This document shows, in pieces, positions 8,478-18,485 of a stretch of DNA of 64,000 nt; within the stretch, counting starts at the first letter, position 1, and each line of letters opens with the position of its first letter. The stretch comes from Motiliproteus sediminis (lineage in GTDB: Bacteria > Pseudomonadota > Gammaproteobacteria > Pseudomonadales > Balneatricaceae): the NCBI RefSeq assembly GCF_017912535.1, contig NZ_JAERQK010000010.1, positions 101,146 to 165,145 on the forward strand, given 5' to 3'. Below the pieces are notes generated by a model, which saw only the letters and a list, made by a program, of their open reading frames with translations, made no database searches and was not told the DNA's origin. The position numbers and the translations under genes were made by a program.

Positions 8478-9350
8478 ATGGAGCTGCTTACGTTGCGTAC
8501 GTTTTTGGCGGTGGTTGAGGAGGGGGGCGTGTTGGCGGCTTCGCGCAAGTTGAACACCGTGCAGTCCAACATCACCAACCGTATCCAGCGCTTGGAGGAA
8601 GAGTTCGGCAATGAGCTGTTTCACCGTCAGGGGCGGGGGTTAACGCTGGCTCCGGCTGGCAGGGTGTTGCGAGGATATGCCGAACAGATGCTGGCGCTGG
8701 CGTCGCGCACCGAAAAGGCGATGCGAAGCGTGGGCGACAACAGCGGTGAGTTGCGGGTCGGTACCATGGAGTCTTTTGCCGCGGTGCGCTTGCCAGCGGC
8801 GCTTATGCAGGTCAGGGCGCGGCACCAGGGGCTGGGTTTAAAGGTGGAAACCAACCCGACCCAGCAGTTGATCGAGCGGGTGCTGAGTCATAAGCTCGAT
8901 TGTGCTTTTGTTGGTGGACCGCTGGAACATCCGGGACTGGTGGTTGAAACCGTGCTGATCGAGGAGTTGGTGCTGGTCTCGGCCAAAGGCATGGACCGCA
9001 GCGACATGCCGCTGATCCTGTTCCGGGAAGGCTGTGCTTACCGTGCTCGCGCGTTGAACTGGCAGCGGGAGTGTGGCCACCCCCATTCCGATGTCATGGA
9101 GATGGGAACGCTGGACGGCATTCTCGGCTGCGTCGCGGTGGGGATGGGCTTTACCCTGATGCCACGCGGCGTGGTTAGCAGTTCTGCCTATGCGGATCAG
9201 CTGCAGGTCTCAGGCTTGAAACCGTCGATTGCACAGGTGCCGACGGTGATGATAGCGCTGCGCGATAACCCGCCGCTGGACGCGATGCTGACGCTTAAAC
9301 AGGCGGTGTTGAATAGCGACTCCCGGCAACTGGCGGCAACGGTTGCCTAA
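8478..9350 (+). CDS. LysR-family transcriptional regulator
   Basis: The 290-residue protein begins MELLTLRTFLAVVEEGG and has the LysR winged helix-turn-helix at about residues 1-60 (SRKLNTVQSNITNRIQRLEEEFG, then LFHRQGRG). The C-terminal co-inducer domain begins near residue 90 (LRVGTMESFAAVRLP). The ATG at 8478 was chosen because homology starts there; a longer frame upstream is the shadow of the MFS gene. LysR proteins usually control the gene transcribed divergently from them, here the MFS-tautomerase pair. The effector cannot be predicted. Confidence 0.9.
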   Translation: MELLTLRTFLAVVEEGGVLAASRKLNTVQSNITNRIQRLEEEFGNELFHRQGRGLTLAPAGRVLRGYAEQMLALASRTEKAMRSVGDNSGELRVGTMESFAAVRLPAALMQVRARHQGLGLKVETNPTQQLIERVLSHKLDCAFVGGPLEHPGLVVETVLIEELVLVSAKGMDRSDMPLILFREGCAYRARALNWQRECGHPHSDVMEMGTLDGILGCVAVGMGFTLMPRGVVSSSAYADQLQVSGLKPSIAQVPTVMIALRDNPPLDAMLTLKQAVLNSDSRQLAATVA

Positions 9351-9400
9351 AGCGGAAAGCGGCTAAACTACAGGTCACCGACTTGGACCGGAGAGCTTCG

Positions 9401-9958
9401 ATGGCGCTGACCGAATCCTCGATGCTGCCTTTGGGCACCGTCGCCGCCGATTTCGTCTTGCCCGACCCCCGCGGCACGGAATCGCTGAGCTTGCGTGCCG
9501 CTCGGGGGGAGCGGGGAACCCTGATCTGTTTCATTTGCAACCACTGTCCCTTCGTTAAGCATATCGAGCAGGTCTTGTGCCGCCTGGCGCCAGAATGGAT
9601 CCAGCGGGGCGTTGCGGTGATCGCGATCAGTGCCAATGACGTGCAGGCCTTTCCTGAGGACGCGCCGGAGCGGATGGCGGCGAAAGACTATCCCTTTCCC
9701 TATCTGTACGATCAGAGTCAGCAGGTGGCGAAGGCTTATCACGCCGCCTGCACCCCCGATTTCTATCTGTTTGATGCCACGCTGGCCCTGGTTTACCGGG
9801 GCCAGTTTGATGACTCGCGCCCCGGTAACGAGCTGCCGGTAAGTGGTGAATCGTTGAGCGCTGCGGTGAACGGGTTGTTGCAATCACAGCCGCCGTTGGC
9901 GGAGCAGAAGCCCTCCATCGGTTGTAATATCAAATGGAAAACCACTGACCCCCAATGA
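9401..9958 (+). CDS. Thioredoxin-fold redoxin (AhpC/TSA-like)
   Basis: A 185-residue protein with the peroxiredoxin/thioredoxin layout: PLGTVAADFVLPD at the start, then ICFICNHCPFVKHI with a C-x-x-C pair (CNHC), then the cis-proline loop ACTPDFYLFD. The NHCPF motif is that of a family of stand-alone redoxins of unclear partner. No signal peptide is seen, so it should be cytoplasmic. The ATG at 9401 follows a GGAG. It starts a co-directional group with yceH, a DUF924 gene and a DUF938 gene. Confidence 0.82.
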   Translation: MALTESSMLPLGTVAADFVLPDPRGTESLSLRAARGERGTLICFICNHCPFVKHIEQVLCRLAPEWIQRGVAVIAISANDVQAFPEDAPERMAAKDYPFPYLYDQSQQVAKAYHAACTPDFYLFDATLALVYRGQFDDSRPGNELPVSGESLSAAVNGLLQSQPPLAEQKPSIGCNIKWKTTDPQ

Positions 9959-9987
9959 CCCTCATATCCCTGAGCTAAGGAGCCTGT

Positions 9988-10620
9988 GTGGATCTGGATC
10001 TGACTTTGCAAGAAACCCGCGTTATCGGCGCACTGATCGAGAAAGAGATCACTACGCCGGATCAGTATCCGCTGTCGCTGAACGCGCTGACTTTGGCGTG
10101 CAACCAGAAGAGCAACCGTGAGCCGGTGCTGAACCTCAGCGAAAGAGACGTGCAGACCACTCTGGGTCAGCTACAGAACCGGCGACTGGTGCGGGAAGAA
10201 ACCGGCTATGGCAGCCGAGTACCCAAGTATCGTCACCGCTTTTGCAACACCGAATTCAGCGAGCTGCAGTTGAGCCCAGGCGCGCTGGCTATCCTAACCG
10301 TACTGTTTTTGCGCGGTCCGCAAACCCCGGGCGAGCTGCGCGCACGCACCCAGCGCCTGCATCCGTTCGATGACGTCGAGCAGATTGAGCGCGAACTGAA
10401 CGCGTTGGCGCACCGCCAGCCCGAAGGGTTGGTGGTGCGGTTGGCGCGTCAGCCGGGCAAGCGGGAGCATCGCTACGCCCACCTGTTCAGCGGTCCGGTG
10501 ACGAATATCGATACCCAGGGGTGTGAGCCGCTCGGGCGTGAGGCGCTGCAAGCGCGAATTACAACCCTGGAAACCGAGCTGGTTAGTTTGCGGCGACAGC
10601 TGGCGGCGCTGGATGAATGA
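9988..10620 (+). CDS. yceH: YceH family protein (DUF480)
   Basis: The 210-residue product starts with GTG after an AAGGAG. The beginning [20 protein letters not shown] and the segment [20 protein letters not shown] are the family signature. Two winged-helix units are expected ([19 protein letters not shown] and a second around residues 95-150), with a short coiled C-terminus that begins [11 protein letters not shown]. YceH proteins are widespread in proteobacteria; a role as DNA- or protein-binding regulator is suspected but not firmly established. Confidence 0.9.
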   Translation: MDLDLTLQETRVIGALIEKEITTPDQYPLSLNALTLACNQKSNREPVLNLSERDVQTTLGQLQNRRLVREETGYGSRVPKYRHRFCNTEFSELQLSPGALAILTVLFLRGPQTPGELRARTQRLHPFDDVEQIERELNALAHRQPEGLVVRLARQPGKREHRYAHLFSGPVTNIDTQGCEPLGREALQARITTLETELVSLRRQLAALDE

Positions 10621-10621
10621 G

Positions 10622-11161
10622 ATGGATTGGCACGCGGTGATCGAGTTCTGGTTCGATGAGTGTGAGCCACAGGATCACTGGCGCAAGAGTCCGGAGTTCG
10701 ATCGCCTGATTGCCATGCGCTTCGGTGACGCCCATCAGCAAGCCTGTCGCTGTGAACTGTGGCGTTGGCGTGAACGCGCGCAGGGGCGGCTGGCCGAGAT
10801 CGTGGTGCTGGATCAGTTCTCGCGCAATATCTACCGTGACCAACCGCAGGCCTTTGCGCAGGATGCGCTGGCACTGGCGCTGGCACAGGAAGCGGTTGCG
10901 GTGGGGGCTGACCTTGAGCTTCGCCCCGAGCAGCGTGCGTTCTTGTACATGCCCTATATGCACAGTGAATCATTGGCTATTCATCTGCAGGCCGAGCGAC
11001 TCTTTTCTCAGCCAGGCTTGGAGAGCAATCATCGCTTTGAGCAGCGCCACCAGCAGATCATCGAGCGCTTTGGGCGCTATCCACACCGCAATGCGATTCT
11101 GGGGCGGCGCAGTACGCCGGAGGAAGAGCGCTTTCTGCAACAGCCGGGGTCATCCTTTTGA
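10622..11161 (+). CDS. DUF924 family protein
   Basis: This 179-residue protein begins MDWHAVIEFWFDECEPQ and carries the family motif VVLDQFSRNIYRDQPQAFA plus YMPYMHSESLAIH. DUF924 proteins are all-helical, TPR-like in predicted fold, and without assigned function. The ATG at 10622 follows the yceH stop by one base; an in-frame ATG at 10613, overlapping the end of yceH, is the alternative. Translational coupling with yceH is likely. Confidence 0.85.
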   Translation: MDWHAVIEFWFDECEPQDHWRKSPEFDRLIAMRFGDAHQQACRCELWRWRERAQGRLAEIVVLDQFSRNIYRDQPQAFAQDALALALAQEAVAVGADLELRPEQRAFLYMPYMHSESLAIHLQAERLFSQPGLESNHRFEQRHQQIIERFGRYPHRNAILGRRSTPEEERFLQQPGSSF

Positions 11162-11168
11162 GGTCGTC

Positions 11169-11756
11169 ATGCTGAATTTTTCCGAGGCCTGTGAACGCAA
11201 CCAGGAGCCGATTCGCCAGACAATGTCGGAATGGATCGACACACCGGGATTGATGCTCGAACTCGGCAGCGGTTCCGGTCAGCACGCGCTGTATCTCGGG
11301 GCGGCGTTTCCGCAGTTGCGCTGGCAGCCGACAGAAACGTCCCTGTTGTTACCCGTGCTGCAGCAGAACCTGAGTCAACGCCCGGTGAACGTGCTGGCGC
11401 CACTGATGTTGGATGTCACCGAGTCCCCCTGGCCGGTGGTGGAAGCCAACCAGATTTTTACCGCCAACACGCTACACATTATTGGCTGGAATGCGGTGGA
11501 AGCATTGCTGCTTGGGGCCGGTCGCTGTCTTACCAGCGGCGGTCTGCTGTTTGTCTACGGACCGATGCGTTATCAGGGACAGTACACCAGCGCCAGCAAT
11601 GCCGAGTTTGATCGCTGGCTGCAACAGCGTGATCCGGCTAGCGGTATCCGTGAGTTCGAGCAGGTCGATGGGATATTAAAGCGCGCAGGGATGGCGTTAC
11701 TGGCAGACCATAGCTTGCCCGCCAACAACCAGTTGCTGGTATGGCGTAAGGATTGA
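11169..11756 (+). CDS. DUF938 SAM-dependent methyltransferase-like protein
   Basis: A 195-residue protein with the class I methyltransferase glycine loop MLELGSGSGQHALYLG near residue 30 and the DUF938 features MLNFSEACERNQEPI at the start and NTLHIIGWNAVEAL in the middle. The family is widespread in gammaproteobacteria and its substrate is unknown. The ATG lies seven bases after the stop of the preceding DUF924 gene. It is the last member of the 9401-11756 run. Confidence 0.87.
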   Translation: MLNFSEACERNQEPIRQTMSEWIDTPGLMLELGSGSGQHALYLGAAFPQLRWQPTETSLLLPVLQQNLSQRPVNVLAPLMLDVTESPWPVVEANQIFTANTLHIIGWNAVEALLLGAGRCLTSGGLLFVYGPMRYQGQYTSASNAEFDRWLQQRDPASGIREFEQVDGILKRAGMALLADHSLPANNQLLVWRKD

Positions 11757-11850
11757 GCAACCAGTGCAAACAGAGCCTTTACGGTCAGCAAACGCTGTCG
11801 GGTACTCCGCCGTCTATGCTTGGGGAACATCCATTCACTGGGAGAGCGCT

Positions 11851-12672
11851 ATGTTGGTCAAGTCCCTGCCTGCCATGCTGAAATCGGGCGTGGCTCTGTG
11901 CGCGTTAATGTTGTCTTTTTCGGCCCATGCCTGGGAGATGCAATGGTATGGCCAGGCAGCATTCAGGATCACCACACCGGGAGGAAAGGTGATTCTGATC
12001 GATCCGTTTATCAGCAAGAATCCCAAAACACCGGCCGAGTTCAAAGATCTTGCTTTGCTCAAACAGGTGGATCTGGTGCTGGTGACTCATGGTCACGGCG
12101 ATCATGTGGGTGATACGGCGGCGATTGCCGAAATGTACGGCGCCAAGGTGGCCATGAATGCTGACATGGGGCACACCTTTGCAACGCTGGGGCTGGTACC
12201 GATGAAGCAGCTGATTCGCTTCAATAAAAGTGGCCCGATTCAGCCGCTGTCCGACATCACGGTGACCATGGTAAGAGCCGAGCACAGCTCCGAAGTGGTG
12301 CACACCGATGCCGATGGCCATAAGAGTGTCCACCCGGGAGGAGAGCCGGCAGGCTACATCATCAAGCTGGAAAACGGCACGGTCCTTTACCATGCCGGTG
12401 ATACCGGGGTCTTTGCTGACATGGCCTTTATTCGCGACTACTACCAACCGGATATCGCGTTGTTGCCCATTGGTGGCCACTTCACCATGGATCCGGCGCA
12501 CGCCGCCTACGCGGTCAACAAGCTGCTGAAGACGCCGGTGGTGATACCGATTCACTACGGTACTTTCCCTCCCCTCAAAGGTACGCCCGAGCAGTTTGAA
12601 GCGGCCCTTGGCAATAGCGCTAGCAAGCTGGTCGTGATGCAGCCGGGAGAGACCCGTACTTACGACGACTGA
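11851..12672 (+). CDS. Exported metallo-beta-lactamase-fold hydrolase
   Basis: The 273-residue product opens with a signal peptide (core LCALMLSFSAHA, cut before WEMQWYG). The zinc motif HGHGDH and downstream LYHAGDTGVF and IPIHYGTFP give the ligand set of UPF0173-type metal-dependent hydrolases, which resemble lactonases. The usual members are cytoplasmic, so the signal peptide makes this a periplasmic version. GGAGAG precedes the ATG at 11851. The substrate is unknown. Confidence 0.82.
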   Translation: MLVKSLPAMLKSGVALCALMLSFSAHAWEMQWYGQAAFRITTPGGKVILIDPFISKNPKTPAEFKDLALLKQVDLVLVTHGHGDHVGDTAAIAEMYGAKVAMNADMGHTFATLGLVPMKQLIRFNKSGPIQPLSDITVTMVRAEHSSEVVHTDADGHKSVHPGGEPAGYIIKLENGTVLYHAGDTGVFADMAFIRDYYQPDIALLPIGGHFTMDPAHAAYAVNKLLKTPVVIPIHYGTFPPLKGTPEQFEAALGNSASKLVVMQPGETRTYDD

Positions 12673-12708
12673 AGCCGATCGTTGCCAAGGCCGTCGTCAG
12701 GTGCGCGT

Positions 12709-12725
12709 TTAGGAGTTGCTCCTAA
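12709..12725. promoter_or_regulatory. Short palindrome upstream of the 131-residue gene
   Basis: TTAGGAG-TTG-CTCCTAA is a perfect 7-base inverted repeat with a 3-base centre, 78 bases before the next ATG. The half-site CTCCTA recurs at 12786-12791. It could be an operator; no evidence beyond the symmetry. Confidence 0.35.
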
Positions 12726-12803
12726 GACCAAAAGGGAATGGTGACGGCAGGCGGTAAGCGTAGAGTAGTCTCGCCATAATAATAACTCCTAGAGGGGCAA
12801 GGA

Positions 12804-13199
12804 ATGGACTACAAAGCTGCACTGGCTCACAGTCGCCAGGGATCTGCCAACGTCGTCGGTTTGCAGATCTGTGGACGCACGGTTGAGCTGTACCGTCCGC
12901 GCTTCTGTCGAACCGCGGGTAAACTGCAAATCGAATACCGGGAGGGGGCGCTGTTTCAACAGCAGCAGGAGCAGGCATTGTTTGAGCGCGAACATATGCC
13001 GGCAGACGCCCAACGTATCCGCTATTTTGTTGCACCGATGTCGGATGCCGAACTGGATCAGGTGATCGAGGGGCAGCCGGAAATGATGCTGCACCGCCTG
13101 CTCGAGGGCGCGCCCGACCCCAGCCGTTGCGCCAGTCCACGAGACAAGGCCGCTTTCACCTCTTGGTGTATCTCGACACTGGCCGAACGTAACGGCTGA
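12804..13199 (+). CDS. Unrecognised 131-residue protein
   Basis: I do not recognise this protein. It starts MDYKAALAHSRQGSANVVGL after a GGGGCAAGGA site and is followed directly by a strong terminator, so it is probably a real single-gene unit. It has no signal peptide or membrane segment. The middle is glutamine- and glutamate-rich (LFQQQQEQALFERE) and there are four cysteines. A DUF-type cytoplasmic protein is the best description. Confidence 0.6.
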   Translation: MDYKAALAHSRQGSANVVGLQICGRTVELYRPRFCRTAGKLQIEYREGALFQQQQEQALFEREHMPADAQRIRYFVAPMSDAELDQVIEGQPEMMLHRLLEGAPDPSRCASPRDKAAFTSWCISTLAERNG

Positions 13200-13203
13200 T
13201 ACC

Positions 13204-13235
13204 AACGGCGCCTTTGGCGCCGTTTGCATTTTTTC
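13204..13235 (+). terminator. Rho-independent terminator
   Basis: A perfect 9-base stem AACGGCGCC / GGCGCCGTT with a TTT loop (13204-13224) is followed within a few bases by a run of six T. It closes the 131-residue gene and separates it from the kinase. Confidence 0.85.
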
Positions 13236-13299
13236 TACTGGCCCTGTTCGGACCGGCGATGCTAGTCTCAACGATGAAGCATGCCGGCCGGATAGCCTA

Positions 13300-15153
13300 A
13301 TGTTCAGACTGCTACGTCTCTTTCCCTTCATTAGCCTGCTTGTGGTCGCAGTGGCCGCAGCGGCCCTCAGTTACTATTCCTATCATGCATCGCGCCAGAT
13401 ACTGGTAGATCATGGTGAAGCAGAGAATCGCACGGTGGCCGAACTGCTGGTGGCAGCCCTTGGTGATACGGTGTGGCAACTGGACTCCGAGCACGGCGGT
13501 AATCGCCTGCGTGGCTATATTAGCGATTCTCTTCGCCGTCAGCTCGAAGGGCGAGGCATCACCGCCGTTGCCTTCTATGACCCCAGCGGGCGACTGCTGT
13601 ACGCCGATAACGACGGCGCGGAGGGGATTCTGGATCCTGTTGAGCTTGCTCGTCTTAACCATCAGTTGGCGCTGTCCGAGGTAGTGGAGCAGCGCGATGA
13701 GACCGACAGCAACCAAACCCGCTACGGGGTCCGCAGCCTGATTCCGGTGCACGAGGGTGAGCGCACCACCATGCTGCTGAGTCTGGCCAATGATGTATCG
13801 GCTCTTTACCAGCGTACCCAGCAAAATCGCTGGCGGGTAACCGCTTTCAGCGTGTTGTTGTTGCTCCTGCTATATCTGCTGCTTTATCTGGTAACTCGTT
13901 ACGCCGAGCGCCAGCTCAAGGCCCAGCATGGCCAGCTGGAGAGTTCGCTGCGCGAACTTAAACTCTCGCGCCACGATCTGGAACGTCGGGTGGACCAGCG
14001 TACCCGTATTCTGGCTAAGGAGGTCGAGGAACGCCGGATCGCCGAGCGTCGTCTGCGCGAACAGGAAGCCTACCTGTATGCCTCCATGGATAATGTTTTC
14101 AACGCCATTATCTGCATCGACTCACGTGGTTTTGTCCGTTCGTTCAACCGCACCGCCGAACGGATGTTCGGCTACCAACCGGCCCAGGTTCTGGGCAAGA
14201 ACATCAAGATGCTGATGCCGCAGCGTTACCGAGAGCAACATGATGAGTACCTGCGCCGCTACATGGAAACGGGCGAACAGCACATTATCGGCAGTCAGCG
14301 TGAGCTGACCGGACGTCGCAGTGACGGTTCGGTGTTTCCCATTGAACTGGCGATTACCGAAACCATGCTGGGCAACCAGACGATTTTTATCGGCACCATT
14401 CGTGATCTGACCACGCAGAAGTCGGCAGAGCGTGAGCTTGACGAGGCGCGGCAGAAGTTCTACCACCAGGAAAAGATGGCCGCGATCGGCAATCTGGCTG
14501 CCGGCCTGGTGCACGAGATCGGCAATCCGACGGCTGCGGTGGCGGGCCTGCTCGAAAGCTTGTGTGATGATGCGTCCGGCTGTTCACCTGAGCTGCGTGA
14601 CAAGGTTGATCTGGTGCAGGAGCAGGTGCAGCGGATCATCCAGATAACCCGTGATGTGGCCGAATTCTCCAACCCGAGAGGACAGGACGCCCAACTGCTG
14701 GATCTTAACAACCTGATCGGGCGTACCTGCCGGCTGATGAAACATGACAAGCGTTTTCGGGGGGTTGAACTGGTGCTCGAACTGGATGGCCAGATACCGG
14801 CGGTATCGGCGGTGGCCGACTACCTGATCCAGATACTGATGAACTTGTTGATCAATGCGCTCGACGCTATCGAAGCCGAGGGGCGCGGTGACGGCCTGGT
14901 CAAAGTGCTGTCGGGTTATGCGGCGGACAGTGTCTGGTTTGCGGTGGAAGACAACGGCTGCGGCATGACCGCAGAGGTTTTGTCCCATGCGCGTGAAGCC
15001 TTCTATACCACCAAGCCGGTGGGCAAGGGTACCGGGCTGGGGTTGTCTTTATGTGATTCGCTGATTACCACTCAGGGGGGAGAATTGCAGATCGACAGCG
15101 AACTCGGGCAGGGAACCCGCGTTCGCGTCAAGGTGCCGCTGGGCGACGATTGA
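13300..15153 (+). CDS. Membrane PAS-domain sensor histidine kinase (orphan)
   Basis: A 617-residue kinase. Membrane helices lie at about residues 8-25 and 182-199 with a roughly 150-residue periplasmic sensor between. A coiled segment (about 200-255) leads to a PAS domain (about 260-372, with FGYQPAQVLGKNIKMLMP). The dimerisation helix has H405 in GLVHEIGNP, and the ATPase domain has the N-box NLLINALDAIE, the DNGCG box and GTGLGLSL. The PAS-kinase order resembles FixL and NtrB-like enzymes. No response regulator is adjacent: hutH converges from the right and an unrelated gene precedes. The partner must be elsewhere. No haem-ligand call can be made for the PAS domain. Confidence 0.9.
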   Translation: MFRLLRLFPFISLLVVAVAAAALSYYSYHASRQILVDHGEAENRTVAELLVAALGDTVWQLDSEHGGNRLRGYISDSLRRQLEGRGITAVAFYDPSGRLLYADNDGAEGILDPVELARLNHQLALSEVVEQRDETDSNQTRYGVRSLIPVHEGERTTMLLSLANDVSALYQRTQQNRWRVTAFSVLLLLLLYLLLYLVTRYAERQLKAQHGQLESSLRELKLSRHDLERRVDQRTRILAKEVEERRIAERRLREQEAYLYASMDNVFNAIICIDSRGFVRSFNRTAERMFGYQPAQVLGKNIKMLMPQRYREQHDEYLRRYMETGEQHIIGSQRELTGRRSDGSVFPIELAITETMLGNQTIFIGTIRDLTTQKSAERELDEARQKFYHQEKMAAIGNLAAGLVHEIGNPTAAVAGLLESLCDDASGCSPELRDKVDLVQEQVQRIIQITRDVAEFSNPRGQDAQLLDLNNLIGRTCRLMKHDKRFRGVELVLELDGQIPAVSAVADYLIQILMNLLINALDAIEAEGRGDGLVKVLSGYAADSVWFAVEDNGCGMTAEVLSHAREAFYTTKPVGKGTGLGLSLCDSLITTQGGELQIDSELGQGTRVRVKVPLGDD

Positions 15154-15171
15154 AACGTCGCGTGGCAGTGC

Positions 15172-16707
15172 TTAGTGCAGGCTCGGCAACAGCGCTGCGG
15201 GTACGAAACGGTTATAGGTACCGCTGCTGATCAGCGCCGCGGCGCGTTCAATGTCTGGAGCAAAATAGCGGTCCTTGTCGTAGAAGGGCACCTGTTCTCT
15301 CAATAACGCTTTGGCCTGCTCCAGTCGCGGCGAGCTTTTCAGCGGGGCGCGGAAATCCAGCCCCTGGCAGGCCGCGAGATACTCCACCGCCAGAATGCCA
15401 GCGGTGTTTTCCGCCATATCCCGCAACCGGCGCCCGGCAAAGGTAGCCATGGATACATGGTCCTCTTGGTTGGCCGAGGTGGGCATACTGTCCACCGAGG
15501 CCGGATGGGCCAGAGTTTTGTTCTCGGACGCCAAAGCCGCAGCGGTCACCTGGGCGATCATGAAACCGGAGTTGACCCCGCCGTTGTTGACCAGGAACGG
15601 CGGTAGCTTGCTCAGGTTGGAATCGATCAGCAGCGCCATGCGGCGTTCGGATAGTGCTCCGATCTCGGCAATCGCCAGGGCCAGATTGTCGGCGACCATC
15701 GCCACCGGCTCGGCATGGAAGTTTCCGCCGGAGATAAAGTCGTCGTCCTCGGTAAATACCAGCGGGTTGTCGGAAACCGCGTTGGCTTCCACCAGCAATA
15801 CCTCGGCCGCGCTGCGGATCTGTTGCAGGCAGGCCCCCATCACCTGTGGTTGACAGCGCAGCGAATAGGGATCCTGAACCTTTTCGCAGCCGGCGTGGGA
15901 ACCGCCCACTTCGGAGGCGTCATCGAGCAGGTGGCGATAGGCTGCTGCGGCGTCAATCTGGCCCTGTTGGCCGCGCACCGCATGGACCCGAGGGTCGAAG
16001 GGGCGGCGGCTGCCGAGGGCCGCATCCACCGAAGTGGCGCCGGCGACAGTGGCGGCGGCAAACAGGTCTTCGGCAGCGAACAGCCCTTCCAGTGCAAACG
16101 CGGTGGATGCTTGGGTACCATTCAGCAGCGCCAGACCCTCTTTCGGCGCCAGGGTGATCGGCTCCAAACCGGCAATGCGCAGGCCTTCAGCGCCGGAGAG
16201 GCGCTCACCCCGATGTAACACCTCGCCTTCGCCCAGCAGTACGGTACTCATGTGGGCCAGCGGCGCCAGATCGCCGGATGCGCCCACCGAGCCTTTTTGC
16301 GGCACACAGGGGTAGACCTCGGCGTTGACCAGCTTGATCAGCGCTTCGATCACCTCCAGGCGGATGCCGGAGAAGCCGCGCGCCAGCGAATTGACCTTCA
16401 GCGTCATCATCAGGCGCACCGTGGCTTCACTCATCAGCTGGCCGATGCCGGCCGCGTGTGAGAGCACGATGCTGCGTTGGAGCAGCTCCAGATCAGTGGG
16501 GGCGATACGGGTGTTGGCGAGCAGGCCAAAACCGGTGTTGATACCGTAGACCACACGGTCTTCGGCAATGACCCGCGCCACGGCTGCGGCGCTGGCGTGA
16601 ATGGCGTCATGGCTGGATGGGTCGAGTGTGAGCCTAACCGGTGCGTTTTTGACCCGGCGCAGGTCCACCAGAGTCAGCTTGCCAGGTTCAATGGTCAGTT
16701 GTGTCAT
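15172..16707 (-). CDS. hutH: Histidine ammonia-lyase
   Basis: HutH removes ammonia from L-histidine to give trans-urocanate, the first step of histidine breakdown. The 511-residue product (start MTQLTIEP, chosen over an upstream frame extension) has the ASG triad at residues 143-145 within [14 protein letters not shown], which cyclises to the MIO electrophile. [11 protein letters not shown] near residue 54 and [13 protein letters not shown] in the C-terminal half are also typical. It is the last gene of the minus-strand order hutI-hutG-hutU-hutH, 72 bases after hutU. Confidence 0.97.
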   Translation of the reverse strand: MTQLTIEPGKLTLVDLRRVKNAPVRLTLDPSSHDAIHASAAAVARVIAEDRVVYGINTGFGLLANTRIAPTDLELLQRSIVLSHAAGIGQLMSEATVRLMMTLKVNSLARGFSGIRLEVIEALIKLVNAEVYPCVPQKGSVGASGDLAPLAHMSTVLLGEGEVLHRGERLSGAEGLRIAGLEPITLAPKEGLALLNGTQASTAFALEGLFAAEDLFAAATVAGATSVDAALGSRRPFDPRVHAVRGQQGQIDAAAAYRHLLDDASEVGGSHAGCEKVQDPYSLRCQPQVMGACLQQIRSAAEVLLVEANAVSDNPLVFTEDDDFISGGNFHAEPVAMVADNLALAIAEIGALSERRMALLIDSNLSKLPPFLVNNGGVNSGFMIAQVTAAALASENKTLAHPASVDSMPTSANQEDHVSMATFAGRRLRDMAENTAGILAVEYLAACQGLDFRAPLKSSPRLEQAKALLREQVPFYDKDRYFAPDIERAAALISSGTYNRFVPAALLPSLH

Positions 16708-16779
16708 GGTGTTCAGTTCCAAAATGAGTAGCAATCACGGCGCGGGTCGTAGCCACCGCTCCGTTCTGGCGTTATGGCC

Positions 16780-18456
16780 TTAACCTTCCAGCATCGGCAG
16801 GTCGAGGCCCTGTTCTTTGGCGCAGTTGATAGCGATATCGTAGCCGGCATCCGCGTGACGCATCACTCCGGTGCCCGGATCGTTGCGTAGTACCCGGCCC
16901 AGGCGCCTGGCGGCGGCATCGCTGCCGTCGGCGACGATGACCACTCCGGCATGTTGGCTGAAGCCCATGCCGACGCCACCACCGTGATGGAGGCTGACCC
17001 AGGTGGCGCCGCCGGCGGTGTTGAGCAGTGCGTTCAAAAGCGACCAGTCGGAGATCGCATCGCTACCGTCTTTCATCGCCTCGGTTTCGCGGTTGGGGCT
17101 GGTGACCGACCCCGAATCCAGATGGTCACGTCCGATCACCACCGGCGCTTTTAGTTCACCGCTCGCGACCATCTCGTTGAACGCCAGTGCCAGCCGCGCG
17201 CGATCTTTCAGGCCGACCCAGCAGATCCGCGCGGGCAGCCCCTGGAAGGCGATCCGTTCACGCGCCATGTCCAGCCAGTTGTGCAGGTGGGGATCGTCAG
17301 GAATCAGCTCTTTGACCTTGGCGTCGGTCTTGTAGATATCCTCCGGGTCGCCGGACAGTGCCACCCAACGGAACGGACCGATCCCTTCGCAGAACAACGG
17401 GCGGATATAGGCGGGCACGAAACCGGGGAAGTCGAAGGCGTTGTCTACCCCTTTCTCCTTGGCCATCTGGCGAATGTTGTTGCCGTAATCGGTGGTGGCC
17501 GAACCGCGCTGTTGCAGCACAAGCATGGCGCGCACTTGGATCGCCATCGACTCCTTGGCGGCGTCGATCACCCGTGCTTCGTCGGTTTGGCGCATCTCGG
17601 CGGCGTACTCCAGCGTCCAGCCCTTGGGTAGGTAACCGTTGAGCGGATCGTGGGCGCTGGTCTGGTCAGTGACCACATCGGGAACGATGCCGCGCTCGAC
17701 GATCTCGGGGAAGATGTCGGCGCAGTTGCCCAGCAGACCCACGGAAACCGGCTTGCCCTCGGCCCTGGCGGCGTCGATCATCGCCAGCGCCTCATCAAGG
17801 CTGTAGGCTTTCTTGTCGACGTAACGCGTGCGCAGGCGGAAGTCGATGCGGGTTTCGTCGCACTCCACGGTGATACAGGAGAAGCCGGCCATGGTAGCCG
17901 CCAGTGGCTGTGCGCCGCCCATGCCGCCGAGGCCGCCGGTGAGCACCCACTTGCCGGAGGCATCGCCAGCGAAGTGCTGCTTGGCCATGGCGGCGAAGGT
18001 TTCGTAAGTGCCCTGCACGATCCCTTGTGAGCCGATGTAGACCCAGGAGCCGGCGGTCATCTGGCCGTACATCATCAGGCCTTTCTTATCCAGCTCGTTG
18101 AAATGTTCCCAGGTGGCCCAGTGGGGTACCAGGTTGGAGTTGGCGATCAGGACCCGCGGTGCGTCGGCGTGAGTCTTGAACACTCCCACTGGCTTGCCCG
18201 ACTGGATCAACAGCGACTCGTCGTCTTCCAGCCGTTGCAGCACTTCGATGATCTTGTCGTAGCAGGCCCAGTTACGTGCCGCTCGGCCGATGCCGCCGTA
18301 CACGACCAGCTCCTCGGGGCGCTCGGCCACATCGGGGTGGAGGTTGTTCATCAGCATCCGCATGGCGGCTTCGGTGAGCCAGCTTTTGCAGCTCTTCTCG
18401 GATCCGGTCGGGGCCTTGATCACACGGCTGGGGTCGAAACGATTGTTACTACTCAT
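16780..18456 (-). CDS. hutU: Urocanate hydratase
   Basis: HutU adds water to urocanate to give imidazolone propionate, using tightly bound NAD+. The 558-residue product shows [11 protein letters not shown] near the start, [21 protein letters not shown] (the NAD-binding region) and, toward the end, [15 protein letters not shown] with surrounding catalytic residues. The start [12 protein letters not shown] is chosen because family similarity begins there; the frame extends 19 codons further without support. It lies 29 bases after hutG. Confidence 0.97.
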   Translation of the reverse strand: MSSNNRFDPSRVIKAPTGSEKSCKSWLTEAAMRMLMNNLHPDVAERPEELVVYGGIGRAARNWACYDKIIEVLQRLEDDESLLIQSGKPVGVFKTHADAPRVLIANSNLVPHWATWEHFNELDKKGLMMYGQMTAGSWVYIGSQGIVQGTYETFAAMAKQHFAGDASGKWVLTGGLGGMGGAQPLAATMAGFSCITVECDETRIDFRLRTRYVDKKAYSLDEALAMIDAARAEGKPVSVGLLGNCADIFPEIVERGIVPDVVTDQTSAHDPLNGYLPKGWTLEYAAEMRQTDEARVIDAAKESMAIQVRAMLVLQQRGSATTDYGNNIRQMAKEKGVDNAFDFPGFVPAYIRPLFCEGIGPFRWVALSGDPEDIYKTDAKVKELIPDDPHLHNWLDMARERIAFQGLPARICWVGLKDRARLALAFNEMVASGELKAPVVIGRDHLDSGSVTSPNRETEAMKDGSDAISDWSLLNALLNTAGGATWVSLHHGGGVGMGFSQHAGVVIVADGSDAAARRLGRVLRNDPGTGVMRHADAGYDIAINCAKEQGLDLPMLEG

Positions 18457-18485
18457 TACATACTCTCTTGAAAAAGGGGTTGCGG

